From Synechococcus sp. PCC 6312 (lineage in GTDB: Bacteria > Cyanobacteriota > Cyanobacteriia > Thermosynechococcales > Thermosynechococcaceae): DNA of 64,000 bases. Below, piece by piece: positions 45,212 to 54,301 of the stretch. How positions within the stretch are numbered: position 1 is the first letter of the stretch; every line of letters starts with the position of its first letter. Both the position numbers and the translations under genes were made by a program. The DNA lies in the NCBI RefSeq assembly GCF_000316685.1, contig NC_019680.1, forward strand, positions 869,501 through 933,500, written 5' to 3'. Below the pieces are notes generated by a model. The model had not been told where the DNA came from and searched no databases. It was given only the letters and a program-made list of their open reading frames with translations.

Positions 45212-46399
45212 TTAAAGGGAACTAACCCAAGCATTCTCTAGTTGACGTTCCAGTTGGGGCTGGAGGGGTAATCCGGGGTTAATGAGTCGGCCGGGAGTTA
45301 GCTGATTCATCGGGAGGTTATTGATTCCCTCGACTGGATCCAGGCCAGGCCAAAGCAACCAACTACTGCCTGGGGATAACTGAGATAAGCTGGCCGCATT
45401 AGTGGTGAGCCAAAGAATTGGAGTCTGGACAGAAGGGGGGGAGCCGGGGCGGATAGACTGGGGTTGAATGGCGGCTAAGGCCCGGAGAATGGCGGTTTCG
45501 TTCCTCAAATGCTCCACATCCCCCAGGGAAAGCTCAACGGGAATATTTTGTTTACGAGCATAGAAATAAATAGCCGCCGCCGCCATGACGGCCTGTTCAA
45601 ATTCATCGGGAATCCAGGCCCTGCTGACATCCAGGCCAACCATCACTGCTATACCACCACTCAAGGCATCCAACTCTCGCACCCGTAATTCCCCATACCT
45701 GGCACTCGTCCGCCAATGCACCAAGCGCAGAGCATCTCCCCAACGATAGGGCCGGAGGGAACGGGTTAAGCCTTCCGTGGCCAATTGCCGTTGATATTGA
45801 CGGTCAACCCAGCGTTGGGAGGTTTCTTGACCCAGTTGATCCAAAAGCGGACAGGTCTGCAGGGGTAAAACAATCGGATAAACTACGGCTGTTGCTGGCA
45901 CATCCCAGGCCCGCTGACACCAAAATAAACCCAGGGGGGCCGCCGTGCGGAGAGTTACTTTTTCCCAATGATAAATGCCGCGCCGGGTCGGAGTTATTTT
46001 GTGGACATAGCGACTCTGGGTTTGGGTGGGCAAGTCGGCAATGACATGGGGCGGTGGGGTTTGACTGGCCAGGCCTGGGGGCAGATGATCCTCAAGGGTG
46101 ATCAGGGCGCGCGGGGTTTGGCTGGGATTAGAGAGTTCTAGCTCTAGGGTGAGGGCATCCCCAACACTGACGGGTCGGATCGGCAAGCGCGTGATCACCA
46201 GGCCCCGAATCATTCCTACGGGTGTTAATGCCCCGACCATCAGCAAGGCCAGCATAATCCCAGTGATCACATAGAGCCAGCCGGACATCGAATTGACTGC
46301 CGCCCCAAAGAAGAACAAGGCCAGGCCGCCCAGCAGTAATGCCCCAAAGGCCGGAGTCACCCATTGCTGCTCTAACCACCGATTCAAACGTTGAATCAT
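45212..46399 (-). CDS. DUF58 domain-containing membrane protein
   Basis: A 395-residue protein with two adjacent membrane helices at the N-terminus (FGALLLGGLALFFFGAAVN; GWLYVITGIMLALLMVGAL). A beta-sandwich region follows, then the DUF58 signature, here SLRPYRWGDALRLVHWRTSA, and a VWA-like IAVMVGLDVSRAWIPDEF. DUF58 proteins usually pair with MoxR ATPases; none is adjacent here. Convergent with ycf54. Confidence 0.88.
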   Translation of the reverse strand: MIQRLNRWLEQQWVTPAFGALLLGGLALFFFGAAVNSMSGWLYVITGIMLALLMVGALTPVGMIRGLVITRLPIRPVSVGDALTLELELSNPSQTPRALITLEDHLPPGLASQTPPPHVIADLPTQTQSRYVHKITPTRRGIYHWEKVTLRTAAPLGLFWCQRAWDVPATAVVYPIVLPLQTCPLLDQLGQETSQRWVDRQYQRQLATEGLTRSLRPYRWGDALRLVHWRTSARYGELRVRELDALSGGIAVMVGLDVSRAWIPDEFEQAVMAAAAIYFYARKQNIPVELSLGDVEHLRNETAILRALAAIQPQSIRPGSPPSVQTPILWLTTNAASLSQLSPGSSWLLWPGLDPVEGINNLPMNQLTPGRLINPGLPLQPQLERQLENAWVSSL

Positions 46400-46582
46400 C
46401 TCCGCGCCATTCCCATCGCCAACCGCTATCCTTTACGTTACTCTAAGTGGATTTTGATAACTCGGGGCCGGAGAGGACTAGATTTCGCTTTCAAAATATA
46501 AAAAGAGACTTTTCGGATCAATCGCCCGATATATGGCTGGCAGATTTAAGATAGACGTGATCCTTGTACCCGGCCCCTGATC

Positions 46583-48901
46583 ATGGTGAATACATTAGTC
46601 ACTCCTGTGCCGAGTTTAGGGGAATTGGAGCTTGGCCTGGCCAAACTGCGGCACACTCTCCGACCGGGGCAGCGGGAATTAGCAAATTGGTTAGATGGCC
46701 CCTTGGCTGTTTCAGCGGTTCCGGGAGCGGGAAAATCCCACGGGATGGCCATTGGAGCCGTGATGACCTTGGCCCAGGCCCAACTCCATCGTCAAAAGCA
46801 ACTGGTGATTGTCACCTTTACCCGCTCGGCCACAGCGAATATTAAGAGTCGAATTCGCCAGCATCTCAATAATTTGGGCCTACCTCGCTATGGTTTTTCG
46901 GTGCAAACTCTCCATGGTCTAGCCCTGAACATTGCTGCTAGTAACATCCGCCACGGCCTGGATTTATCCCAAGCAACTCTGATTACTGATGTCCAGAAAA
47001 GTCGGATTTTGCGGCGGTGTGCCCAAGAGTGGCAGCAGGATAACCCCCAGGCCTGGCAGATCTTATTAGATGGCCAAGCGACTGAATACGAGGAAACAGA
47101 ACTGATCCGCCGCCGGACGACCCTTTTGAGTGAAGTCTTACCCAAACTCGCCCAAACCAGTATTGCCGCGGCAAAAAGTTCTAACCTGAGTCCGGCAGAT
47201 TTGGCTAACCTGGCCGCCGGCCATCCCGATGCCTACCCCATTTTAGAAATTGCCGCCGACCTCTATGGCCGTTATCAAACCCATCTCAGCGCGCGCGGAC
47301 TCATTGACTATGATGAAATGATTTTAGCTGCCTTACGGGTGCTAGAGGATCCCGAGTCCCGCAGCCACTGGCAAACTCAAGTTTATGGGGTTTTTGAAGA
47401 TGAAGCCCAGGATTCCACCCCCCTGCAAACGGAACTTCTCAAAATCCTAGCCACAGACCCGCTTGATCCCGATCTGGTGAATCTTGTCCGGGTGGGGGAT
47501 CCAAACCAGGCCATCAACTCCACCTTTACCCCGGCTGACCCGATCTTCTTTGCCCAATTCTGCCAGGCCTGTGCGGATCAATCCCGATTCTTTACGATGA
47601 GCCAGGCCGGTCGCTCTAGTCAGATCATTATTGACGCCGCAAACTATCTCGTAGCCTGGGCCAATGGGACACAAGTGGCTGGGCCAGAATTGCCGTTTCA
47701 ACCCCAGAAAATTGAGCTAGTTTCTCCCGCCGACCCCCAACCCGATGCCAATCCACCTGCGACCGGCCGGGGCCTGGAAATTTACGCGCCCAGAGATGTG
47801 ATCCATACGGTGGCCTTGATTGGGGCACGGGTGGGACAACTGCTAACGGAAAATCCCCAGGCCAATGCCGCTGTCTTGGTGCGGGAAAATAAGCAGGGGC
47901 GATTTGTGACCGATGTTCTAGCCCAGCCGGAAAAGTTTGGCTTAAAAACCAATTTGGCAGGCCTGGGGATTACGGTTTACGACACAGGCAGCGAGGCCCG
48001 GCGTTCCCATGTTCCGGCTGAACTGCTGAATATTCTCCTCTTTTTGCATCGCCCCCATTCCCCTGGCTATTTCAAAGCAGCCCTGGATATTTTCACTGAA
48101 CGTCAACTCATCCGCCGCCAAGATTGGAATGCTCTCGTCAGTCAACCGGAATTATTTTTATTTCCCAGTCCAATCGATCCTGGCCCCCAACCCGATGAAC
48201 AAGCCGCCCAACAACTCTGTCAAAATCTCCTCCAGGCCCGTTTGAACCTAGCCCTCTATCCCCTGATTGCCTATGTGGCCAATGTGCTCCAATACGACCC
48301 AACCGAACTGGCCACCGCTGATAAGTTAATTAGCCAATTGGCACAACAGGCCGGCGGACAACAAACTTGGACCAGAATTAGCCCAATTTGGCAGGAGATT
48401 GTCAGTGAAGAAAAATTTGATGCGGTGGAGCTAGGGGATCCCGACAGTAACTTGATTCGACCACGGCAATTAACGATTATGACCATGCACAAAGCCAAGG
48501 GCCTGGATTGGGATTATGTCTTTCTGCCGTTTTTGCATGACACCGTCATTCCGGGTAATCCTTGGGTTCCGGGTTCGCTCAAGTTTCTCGGTCATGCCAA
48601 CCTAGAGGAAGTGGCGCGGGCCCAAATTCGCAGTGCCGTTCACCAACGCCCAATTCTAGATATTAACGGGGCCTGGGAACAGGCTAATCAGCTCAAAACC
48701 GCCGAAGCCTATCGTTTACTCTATGTGGCGATGACCCGGGCCAAACGTTTGTTATGGATGTCAGCGGCAATCAATGGCCCCTTCAGTTGGGCAAGTTTTA
48801 ATTGGCATCAAAGCTATAAATTCGATCTGAAAAAACCTTGTCCTGCCCTGGATCCCCTCCGCAAGCAATTTCCCCAATCACAAATGTCCATTACCTATTA
48901 G
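46583..48901 (+). CDS. UvrD/Rep-type superfamily 1 helicase
   Basis: A 772-residue SF1 helicase. Walker A is SAVPGAGKSHGMA near residue 53, motif Ia is VTFTRSATANIKSRI, Walker B is VFEDEAQD, and later motifs are VGDPNQAI, TMHKAKGLDWDYVF and LLYVAMTRAKRLLW. The layout is that of a cyanobacterial UvrD-like ATP-dependent helicase. Its role in repair is inferred. The following coiled-coil gene starts about 20 bp downstream. Confidence 0.92.
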   Translation: MVNTLVTPVPSLGELELGLAKLRHTLRPGQRELANWLDGPLAVSAVPGAGKSHGMAIGAVMTLAQAQLHRQKQLVIVTFTRSATANIKSRIRQHLNNLGLPRYGFSVQTLHGLALNIAASNIRHGLDLSQATLITDVQKSRILRRCAQEWQQDNPQAWQILLDGQATEYEETELIRRRTTLLSEVLPKLAQTSIAAAKSSNLSPADLANLAAGHPDAYPILEIAADLYGRYQTHLSARGLIDYDEMILAALRVLEDPESRSHWQTQVYGVFEDEAQDSTPLQTELLKILATDPLDPDLVNLVRVGDPNQAINSTFTPADPIFFAQFCQACADQSRFFTMSQAGRSSQIIIDAANYLVAWANGTQVAGPELPFQPQKIELVSPADPQPDANPPATGRGLEIYAPRDVIHTVALIGARVGQLLTENPQANAAVLVRENKQGRFVTDVLAQPEKFGLKTNLAGLGITVYDTGSEARRSHVPAELLNILLFLHRPHSPGYFKAALDIFTERQLIRRQDWNALVSQPELFLFPSPIDPGPQPDEQAAQQLCQNLLQARLNLALYPLIAYVANVLQYDPTELATADKLISQLAQQAGGQQTWTRISPIWQEIVSEEKFDAVELGDPDSNLIRPRQLTIMTMHKAKGLDWDYVFLPFLHDTVIPGNPWVPGSLKFLGHANLEEVARAQIRSAVHQRPILDINGAWEQANQLKTAEAYRLLYVAMTRAKRLLWMSAAINGPFSWASFNWHQSYKFDLKKPCPALDPLRKQFPQSQMSITY

Positions 48902-48921
48902 TCTGTTTGCCTGCCATCATC

Positions 48922-49704
48922 ATGCCCACACCTCAATCAGTCCCAAACATTCAAAGCACAAAAGAGCTCTTTGATTATTGGTATCACAAAGTTATCTTTC
49001 GCAATCATGATTTAATTGAATCTGATCATCATTTGCCTGCCTATGAAATCCGTCACGAATGCACAAATTATGATAGTTTGCTTAAGTTACCAGAAGTTGA
49101 AACACTGACGGGACTGGAACGAGATCGAGTTTACGCTATCATCAAGTATCAATGCACTAGCAAGGTTCTTCAACGCCGAGCCAGCTATTTTCGTCAAAAG
49201 TCTGTAGAAATTCGTCATGAACTCGATCAACTGAATCATCAAAATCAGGAAAACAAGAATTGGATTGAACAACTCAGACGGCTTTTGTTCAGCAAAGATA
49301 TTGAAATTAAACAACTTAAGGCACAGATTGCTTTGTTAGAAGCTGAAAAAGAAGTTCTCCAGGCCGAAAGTGATCAATCAAGTGCCTATGCAGAACTGTT
49401 AAAAGAAGTAGAAACACTCAGAAAGAAGTTTGAAAAGGAGAAAAAACGACGTGAGGAACTTGGAAAGAATAACCAAAGTTTAGGCGGCCGAGTAGCTCAT
49501 ACGGAGCGGTATAAGCGAGAACGTAATGAAGCCAGAGAGCAAGTAACTAAGCTAGAACAAATTAATCGGGCGTTACAAAATGAACTCAATCAGCTTAGGG
49601 GGGTACCTTTGCGCTCAGAACCCAATAAATCTCAACGCAGAGTGAAAAAATCTCCCCTCGCCACATCCGAGCTAGAGAGGGACACCCAAGCCAATGGCCA
49701 ATGA
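48922..49704 (+). CDS. Coiled-coil protein of unknown function
   Basis: A 260-residue protein starting MPTPQSVPNIQSTKELFDY. The N-terminal 80 residues are globular (FDYWYHKVIFRNHDLIESD). From about residue 95 to 235 it is a long charged coiled coil (KQLKAQIALLEAEKEVLQ; LRKKFEKEKKRREELGK), and the tail is basic. An in-frame ATG at 48838 lies inside the helicase gene and is less likely. Probably cotranscribed with the helicase and with the small gene after it. Function unknown. Confidence 0.75.
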   Translation: MPTPQSVPNIQSTKELFDYWYHKVIFRNHDLIESDHHLPAYEIRHECTNYDSLLKLPEVETLTGLERDRVYAIIKYQCTSKVLQRRASYFRQKSVEIRHELDQLNHQNQENKNWIEQLRRLLFSKDIEIKQLKAQIALLEAEKEVLQAESDQSSAYAELLKEVETLRKKFEKEKKRREELGKNNQSLGGRVAHTERYKRERNEAREQVTKLEQINRALQNELNQLRGVPLRSEPNKSQRRVKKSPLATSELERDTQANGQ

Positions 49705-49734
49705 CATCTTTATAGACCTGACGCAGTTAACGTG

Positions 49735-50139
49735 ATGAAACTTTCTGAACTTAAACAACTAGTTTATGACCAGGCCCAGGCCAGAACCCCGAAGGAACTT
49801 AAAGCCCAATACCCCAGCCTAAGATCCCTCGACTTTCGCCGCAAACAGGCCTGGCAAACCGCCTTAAAGTTACTCTCCCCCTTATCCAAACCAGCGGAAC
49901 CGAATCTCAGCTACGAAGAGTGGCGCGCCAATCCACCCCCAGAATATCGGGAATTGTTTGCCAACCTTGATGCCACCACCCAGGCCTTTGACCAACACTA
50001 TGCCACTGCCCAAGCCTTAAATGCAGAGTTAATCAATATAGCTGATGAGTTAGAGTCCCTCAGTTCAGAATTGGAGACCGAGGCTAAAACCTGGCCAAAT
50101 CAGCCCCCCAAGCCACCCAAACATGACCCGGCCCATTAG
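49735..50139 (+). CDS. Hypothetical protein
   Basis: A 134-residue, mainly helical protein starting MKLSELKQLVYDQAQARTP. The stretch ELKAQYPSLRSLDFRRKQAW suggests a small three-helix N-terminal domain; acidic helices follow. A GTG one codon earlier is an alternative start. It lies 30 bp after the coiled-coil gene on the same strand. No known family. Confidence 0.7.
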   Translation: MKLSELKQLVYDQAQARTPKELKAQYPSLRSLDFRRKQAWQTALKLLSPLSKPAEPNLSYEEWRANPPPEYRELFANLDATTQAFDQHYATAQALNAELINIADELESLSSELETEAKTWPNQPPKPPKHDPAH

Positions 50140-50148
50140 GCTGTAATA

Positions 50149-50247
50149 TAGCGTTACCCATGAGGGTCTGGTGATGAGCAAGCAGGAAAGCATCGAATCG
50201 TAACACATTTAGCATTCTATTTGTCCTAAGCTGCCTGTGTAACGCTA
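50149..50247. repeat. Possible small inverted-repeat element (99 bp)
   Basis: TAGCGTTAC at 50149-50157 and its complement GTAACGCTA at 50239-50247 bracket 81 bp with no gene. The similarity continues imperfectly inwards (CCCATG against ACAGG). It lies between two convergent genes. A miniature inverted-repeat transposon is possible; a clear target duplication is not visible. Confidence 0.35.
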
Positions 50248-50266
50248 CATCTCCTGAACCAAAAGG

Positions 50267-50812
50267 TTAGGCCTGGGCAATTAAAGCCACTTCCACCCGT
50301 TCGGCCTGGGGTTGAGTTAATTGAATGGCAATATTGGGGCCAAAAAACTTGGTGATCTTATCGTGCTTCTGCTGCCAAACCTCAAACTCAATCGCCGAGG
50401 AATCAAATTCTAGAATTAAGGCATAGGCTCCATGGATCAGTTCTTCCCGGATTGCCGCCAGGATCGGCCGCTCATCATCGGAAGGACTTAACCCCAACGC
50501 ATTCAGAGAACTATCCAAATGGGCATCTTGACCGTAACGATAGCGGGTGACATCTTTCCGGATTTGGGTTTGGATCGGCGTGGCCTGGGTCTCTCGCAAG
50601 GCCAGGACATCTGGGGCCGTGGGTTGACTGTAGGGGACGGGTTGCAGTTCAGCCGCTTTTAAGGCCAGGCCCCCCAACAATAAGGGAACGCCATAGAAAA
50701 ATCCTGCCAAGTTTAAGGTGGCATTACCCGTACCATAGGCAATAAATCCAATCACGGTCAAAATGGAACCCACCACCAGGCCCAGCGTACTTAAGGAAAA
50801 CCGACCAAACAT
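50267..50812 (-). CDS. DUF2854 membrane protein
   Basis: A 181-residue cyanobacterial DUF2854 protein. Two membrane helices lie near the start (LGLVVGSILTVIGFIAYG; LNLAGFFYGVPLLLGGLAL). The conserved cytoplasmic part follows, with RKDVTRYRYGQDAHLDSSL and SDDERPILAAIREELIHGAY. Its function is unknown; the family is found in cyanobacteria and plastids. yajQ lies immediately upstream, 60 bp away. Confidence 0.88.
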   Translation of the reverse strand: MFGRFSLSTLGLVVGSILTVIGFIAYGTGNATLNLAGFFYGVPLLLGGLALKAAELQPVPYSQPTAPDVLALRETQATPIQTQIRKDVTRYRYGQDAHLDSSLNALGLSPSDDERPILAAIREELIHGAYALILEFDSSAIEFEVWQQKHDKITKFFGPNIAIQLTQPQAERVEVALIAQA

Positions 50813-50872
50813 GAAGACCTCTCCCCACCGGGACTCTGAGATTTGCTCATACCAGCCACTAAGGGCCTAACA

Positions 50873-51364
50873 TTAACGATAGTTTACAAACTGTAAGGCG
50901 GCTGGATAATCCTCTTCCCTAAGCCGTTGAATCACCCCCTGCAAATCATCCTTAGATTTGGCCACAACCCGGACTGCATCCCCTTGAATACTCGGCTGTA
51001 CCTTTTTAAATTCTGTCCGAATTAACTTACTAATCTCCTTGGCCAACTCCGAACTTAGCCCCCGCCGCAGTTGGATATCTTGATGAACACGCCCCCCCGC
51101 TGCTGGATCAATGGGGCCATAGTCAAAAATCTTTAAGGATAAGTTGCGTTTAGCAGCCTTGGTTTGCAGGATTGTAGTAACCGCATCTAGAGTAAATTCA
51201 CTGTCGGTATTAATGGTAATTGTCTCTGCGCCCAACTCTACGATAGTTTTTGTGTCTTTGAGATCGTAGCGGCTTTTAATTTCTCGAACTGTTTGATCCA
51301 CGGCATTCACTAACTCCTGTCGATCAAAGTCGCTGACAATATCAAAGGAAAAACTACTGGCCAT
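50873..51364 (-). CDS. yajQ: YajQ-family nucleotide-binding protein
   Basis: A 163-residue YajQ (DUF520) protein: [20 protein letters not shown] at the start, then [12 protein letters not shown] and [13 protein letters not shown], ending [16 protein letters not shown]. YajQ proteins bind nucleotides, in some species cyclic di-GMP, and RNA. I take ATG 51364, since the upstream extension to 51412 is not conserved. Confidence 0.93.
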   Translation of the reverse strand: MASSFSFDIVSDFDRQELVNAVDQTVREIKSRYDLKDTKTIVELGAETITINTDSEFTLDAVTTILQTKAAKRNLSLKIFDYGPIDPAAGGRVHQDIQLRRGLSSELAKEISKLIRTEFKKVQPSIQGDAVRVVAKSKDDLQGVIQRLREEDYPAALQFVNYR

Positions 51365-51412
51365 ATTGATTCCTAACGGGAGTATCCAAGATTTTAGTAT
51401 CAAGCAACACAA

Positions 51413-51767
51413 AGATAACCATTATAAAGCAATCTGTCCTCAATTACGAGAATATTATGTGCTGAAAGTCTAGGATAATCTCCGCTTTTGCCTCGGTTTG
51501 TTAGTATTGGGCGGCTCCTCAATCAGAATAGTGAGATTGTTTAGATCATCTAATGACTATTGCAACTACAAATGGCTATGTTAACCATCCAGAGTCAGAG
51601 AGCATAGAGCGACCAGAGGGAGAATTTCTGATGTTAGCACCAGGGGATAGGGTTTAATTTAGTTTTTAGCCAGCGGGCGAGATGATTTAAGTGGGTTGAC
51701 TCCCCGCCGATGAATCCTTTGACCAGGCCGGGTTGCCGTTAGAAAATAATGTGATAAAAACGAATCC
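51413..51767. other. Intergenic stretch with a 34-codon frame
   Basis: No clear gene. On the plus strand a short frame at 51553-51657 reads MTIATTNGYVNHPESESIER and ends FLMLAPGDRV. It has no strong ribosome site. It might be a small peptide gene or a scrap of a larger one. Otherwise the stretch appears empty. Confidence 0.3.
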
Positions 51768-52961
51768 TTAGTTTTCTGGCTGGACAGGCCAAAGGCCATA
51801 ACTGAGAACGTGGGCCAATAGTTGCTTCACCAAGGGCAATTTGAGCAGCAAGGGCAGCCTAACGCTTTGGCCAGGTTGGAGGGCAGGGGAGATAATTTGT
51901 TTTTGAATTACCGCTTGAAGGGTTTGAATTAGACGCACGGGGAGAAACCGCTGTTTTTGGATGGCCCCTAAGTCTTGGGTGGTAATCTGCCCAGATTTTA
52001 GGGGTTGAGTCAGGTATTTAGCACAGGCCATCGCATCTTGAATGGCGTAGTTAATCCCCACCCCTGCTACGGGAGACATGACATGGGCCGCATCCCCAAT
52101 TAAAACCAGGCCTGGGACATACCACTGTTTTAAGTAACTGGACTCAACGGCTAAAAAGGCAATATCCGACCAATTTTGTAAATCCTTTAAGCGGGCTCCA
52201 GCCAGTTCGGGGGCCAGTTGGTTAACGACATCATGAACCGCCCTAATCCCCTGATGTCGGAGGGCCTGATAGCTACCCTTAGGAATAGTTAAGCCCAGTT
52301 GCCAGTGATCCAGCCGCTCTAAAACCACTAGCATTTTGCCGCCACCTGTGCGAATTTCCACGCCAATCGCCTCATCCCCGGCCAGACGCGGTACCCGGAA
52401 CCAAAGCACATCCATCGGCGGAGAACTAACAAGCGGTTGCAGGCCCAATAACTGCCGGACTTGGGAAAACCGTCCATCCGCCGCCACGGTTAACAACGCT
52501 GTGATCTCATGACTCTGACCGGCCTGGCGATACTTCACCCCCTGAACCACTCCATCAGTTTGAATGAGTTCTTGCACATTAGCCCCTAATTCAAGGTGAA
52601 AGTTGGGATAGGCTCGGGCTTTTTGGATCAGAAAATCTAAGACCGTGGCCTGGGGAATCATCACCACAAAAGGGAACTGGGTCTTTAAATTGCGGAAACT
52701 AACCACCTCAATGGTGTGACCAGGGGTTTGCAAGGCGAGATGATCCAGCTTGCTATGGGGATGCTGCAACAATTCTGTCGCCAGGCCCAGGTGATCAAGC
52801 AGTTCCAGGGTGGGTGGATGAAGCGTATCCCCGCGAAAATCGCGGTCAAAGTCCCGTTGCTTTTCTAGGAGCGTCACATCTATTCCTTGGCGGGCCAAAA
52901 GTAAACTGAGAATTACCCCAGCCGGCCCACCGCCAACAATGCAGCAATCAGTTTTCATCAC
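51768..52961 (-). CDS. FAD-dependent monooxygenase
   Basis: A 397-residue flavoprotein hydroxylase of the PHBH/UbiH type. The FAD-binding GxGxxG region is CCIVGGGPAGVILSLLLAR, the DG motif is VAADGRFSQVRQLL, and the second FAD motif GD is VLIGDAAHVMSPVAGVGIN. The substrate is not evident. It stands alone on the minus strand. Confidence 0.92.
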   Translation of the reverse strand: MMKTDCCIVGGGPAGVILSLLLARQGIDVTLLEKQRDFDRDFRGDTLHPPTLELLDHLGLATELLQHPHSKLDHLALQTPGHTIEVVSFRNLKTQFPFVVMIPQATVLDFLIQKARAYPNFHLELGANVQELIQTDGVVQGVKYRQAGQSHEITALLTVAADGRFSQVRQLLGLQPLVSSPPMDVLWFRVPRLAGDEAIGVEIRTGGGKMLVVLERLDHWQLGLTIPKGSYQALRHQGIRAVHDVVNQLAPELAGARLKDLQNWSDIAFLAVESSYLKQWYVPGLVLIGDAAHVMSPVAGVGINYAIQDAMACAKYLTQPLKSGQITTQDLGAIQKQRFLPVRLIQTLQAVIQKQIISPALQPGQSVRLPLLLKLPLVKQLLAHVLSYGLWPVQPEN

Positions 52962-53037
52962 AGAACCTATACCAGCTTTATTCTAGTTAGGCAGGTTAGG
53001 ACTCAGAGTTGAGGGTTGTCAACGCAATTGGGAGAAA

Positions 53038-53523
53038 TTACTTACTACTGGCCTGGGCAAGGAGCATTTCCTTTAACTTGGCCAACTCACCAGCCCAACG
53101 GGGATCTGGCGCAAAATCACCTGTACTGCTACTGGTAAATTCCAGTTCTTGACCATTGTTGCCAGCTTGGGGACGACGATTTTTGCCCTTACTGTTGCTG
53201 GGGCGGCGATTACCACTGGGGCGAGGATTAGCAGAGGCTTCACTGGGTTGGGCAGAGTCTTCTTCCGCCTTGGGCTTGTCGTTGGCTTTCTCAAGCTTGA
53301 GGGTATTTTCCTTAAACACAAAACCATTCAACTTTTCAATCACCGTATCAGCTTGATCTTCCGTTTCGACGGTGACAAAGCCAAAGCCACGACATTTGCC
53401 TGTTTTGCGATCCGTAATCAACTTGGCAGAACCAATATCGCCCACTTCCGATGTGAGTAATGAATCTAACTCTTCCCGACTCGTTTCCCGGGGCAAATTA
53501 CCAACATATAAACGAATAGACAT
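53038..53523 (-). CDS. RRM RNA-binding protein with Gly/Ser-rich tail
   Basis: A 161-residue protein with an N-terminal RRM: RNP2 IRLYVGNLPRE and RNP1 CRGFGFVTVE. A low-complexity basic tail rich in N, P, R and S follows (NPRPSGNRRPSNSKG), then a short conserved C-terminal end (PRWAGELAKLKEMLLAQ). It is a second, longer relative of the Rbp at 41091. Probably involved in mRNA localisation or cold response. Confidence 0.92.
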   Translation of the reverse strand: MSIRLYVGNLPRETSREELDSLLTSEVGDIGSAKLITDRKTGKCRGFGFVTVETEDQADTVIEKLNGFVFKENTLKLEKANDKPKAEEDSAQPSEASANPRPSGNRRPSNSKGKNRRPQAGNNGQELEFTSSSTGDFAPDPRWAGELAKLKEMLLAQASSK

Positions 53524-53562
53524 GATTAAGAAACCTCCAAAAGTAAATCCTAAAGAATAAAT

Positions 53563-53796
53563 TTATCGCAAGTCGAACTTAACCTTGGCATTACCCCGGT
53601 CTGACCGCAGTAAACCGCCAGAACTATCCCAAAAACTATGGAACGATTCATAGATAAAAAAACCTGTGGCCGTGGTGTCTAAGCATGAATTGGCAAAACC
53701 ATCGGCATAAAATAGAAGTTCGGCATTAAGACAACTGAGTGAATCGGAAAAAATGCGTGATGCTTCATGTCTTAAGGTATCACTGAAGTTCACCAT
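53563..53796 (-). CDS. Small hypothetical protein upstream of the RRM gene
   Basis: A 77-residue frame starting MVNFSDTLRHEASRIFSDSL and ending GNAKVKFDLR. The codon pattern is plausible but no family is recognised. It lies 39 bp before the RRM gene start, in what could be the leader of that gene. Treat as tentative. Confidence 0.4.
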   Translation of the reverse strand: MVNFSDTLRHEASRIFSDSLSCLNAELLFYADGFANSCLDTTATGFFIYESFHSFWDSSGGLLRSDRGNAKVKFDLR

Positions 53797-53957
53797 TAGG
53801 GAAGTCAAACCCTATAAATTCTAACCTAAGTTTTAATCTCGGTGGCCTGGGTAACAATCAGCTAGTCTAATTTGATTTTATGATTCCGACCCGTACTGAC
53901 CATCTCTCGAAGACCGACCTGCCAATGATGGGACTCAACTGCTGTGGGGACAGGAGC

Positions 53958-54182
53958 TCAGGGCCAGATTGAGGGGAGAGAAATCCAGGCTGGTTCTGGC
54001 GGTAACCCCCGGAGAAGGAGCGTAATTTTATCCCCAGGTTGCGGCACAGGCTCCGTTTCCACCACTGGGGCTGGTTGAGACATATCCTCAGGTAGGAAAA
54101 TCCGGGCACTGACAATCACCAAGGCAAGGGCAAAAATCAGGACAGCAACAAAGGGCGCAATGTATTGACGAAAAAACTGCAT
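53958..54182 (-). CDS. Small single-helix membrane protein
   Basis: A 74-residue protein with one N-terminal helix (YIAPFVAVLIFALALVIVSA) followed by a proline-rich acidic region (PAPVVETEPVPQPGDK) and LLLRGLPPEPAW. It may be a lipid-linked or membrane-anchored small protein. It lies downstream of speA on the same strand, 119 bp away. No family is recognised. Confidence 0.55.
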   Translation of the reverse strand: MQFFRQYIAPFVAVLIFALALVIVSARIFLPEDMSQPAPVVETEPVPQPGDKITLLLRGLPPEPAWISLPSIWP

Positions 54183-54301
54183 TGGGGCGGCCGCAAACGG
54201 GGGGATTACTAAAATCCTAACTTAAGATTTCGCTGCTAAAACACACAAAACTTGACAATTCTTGCAGGTCTTTCGTCATCCTCCCAGGCCAGCCAATGCC
54301 C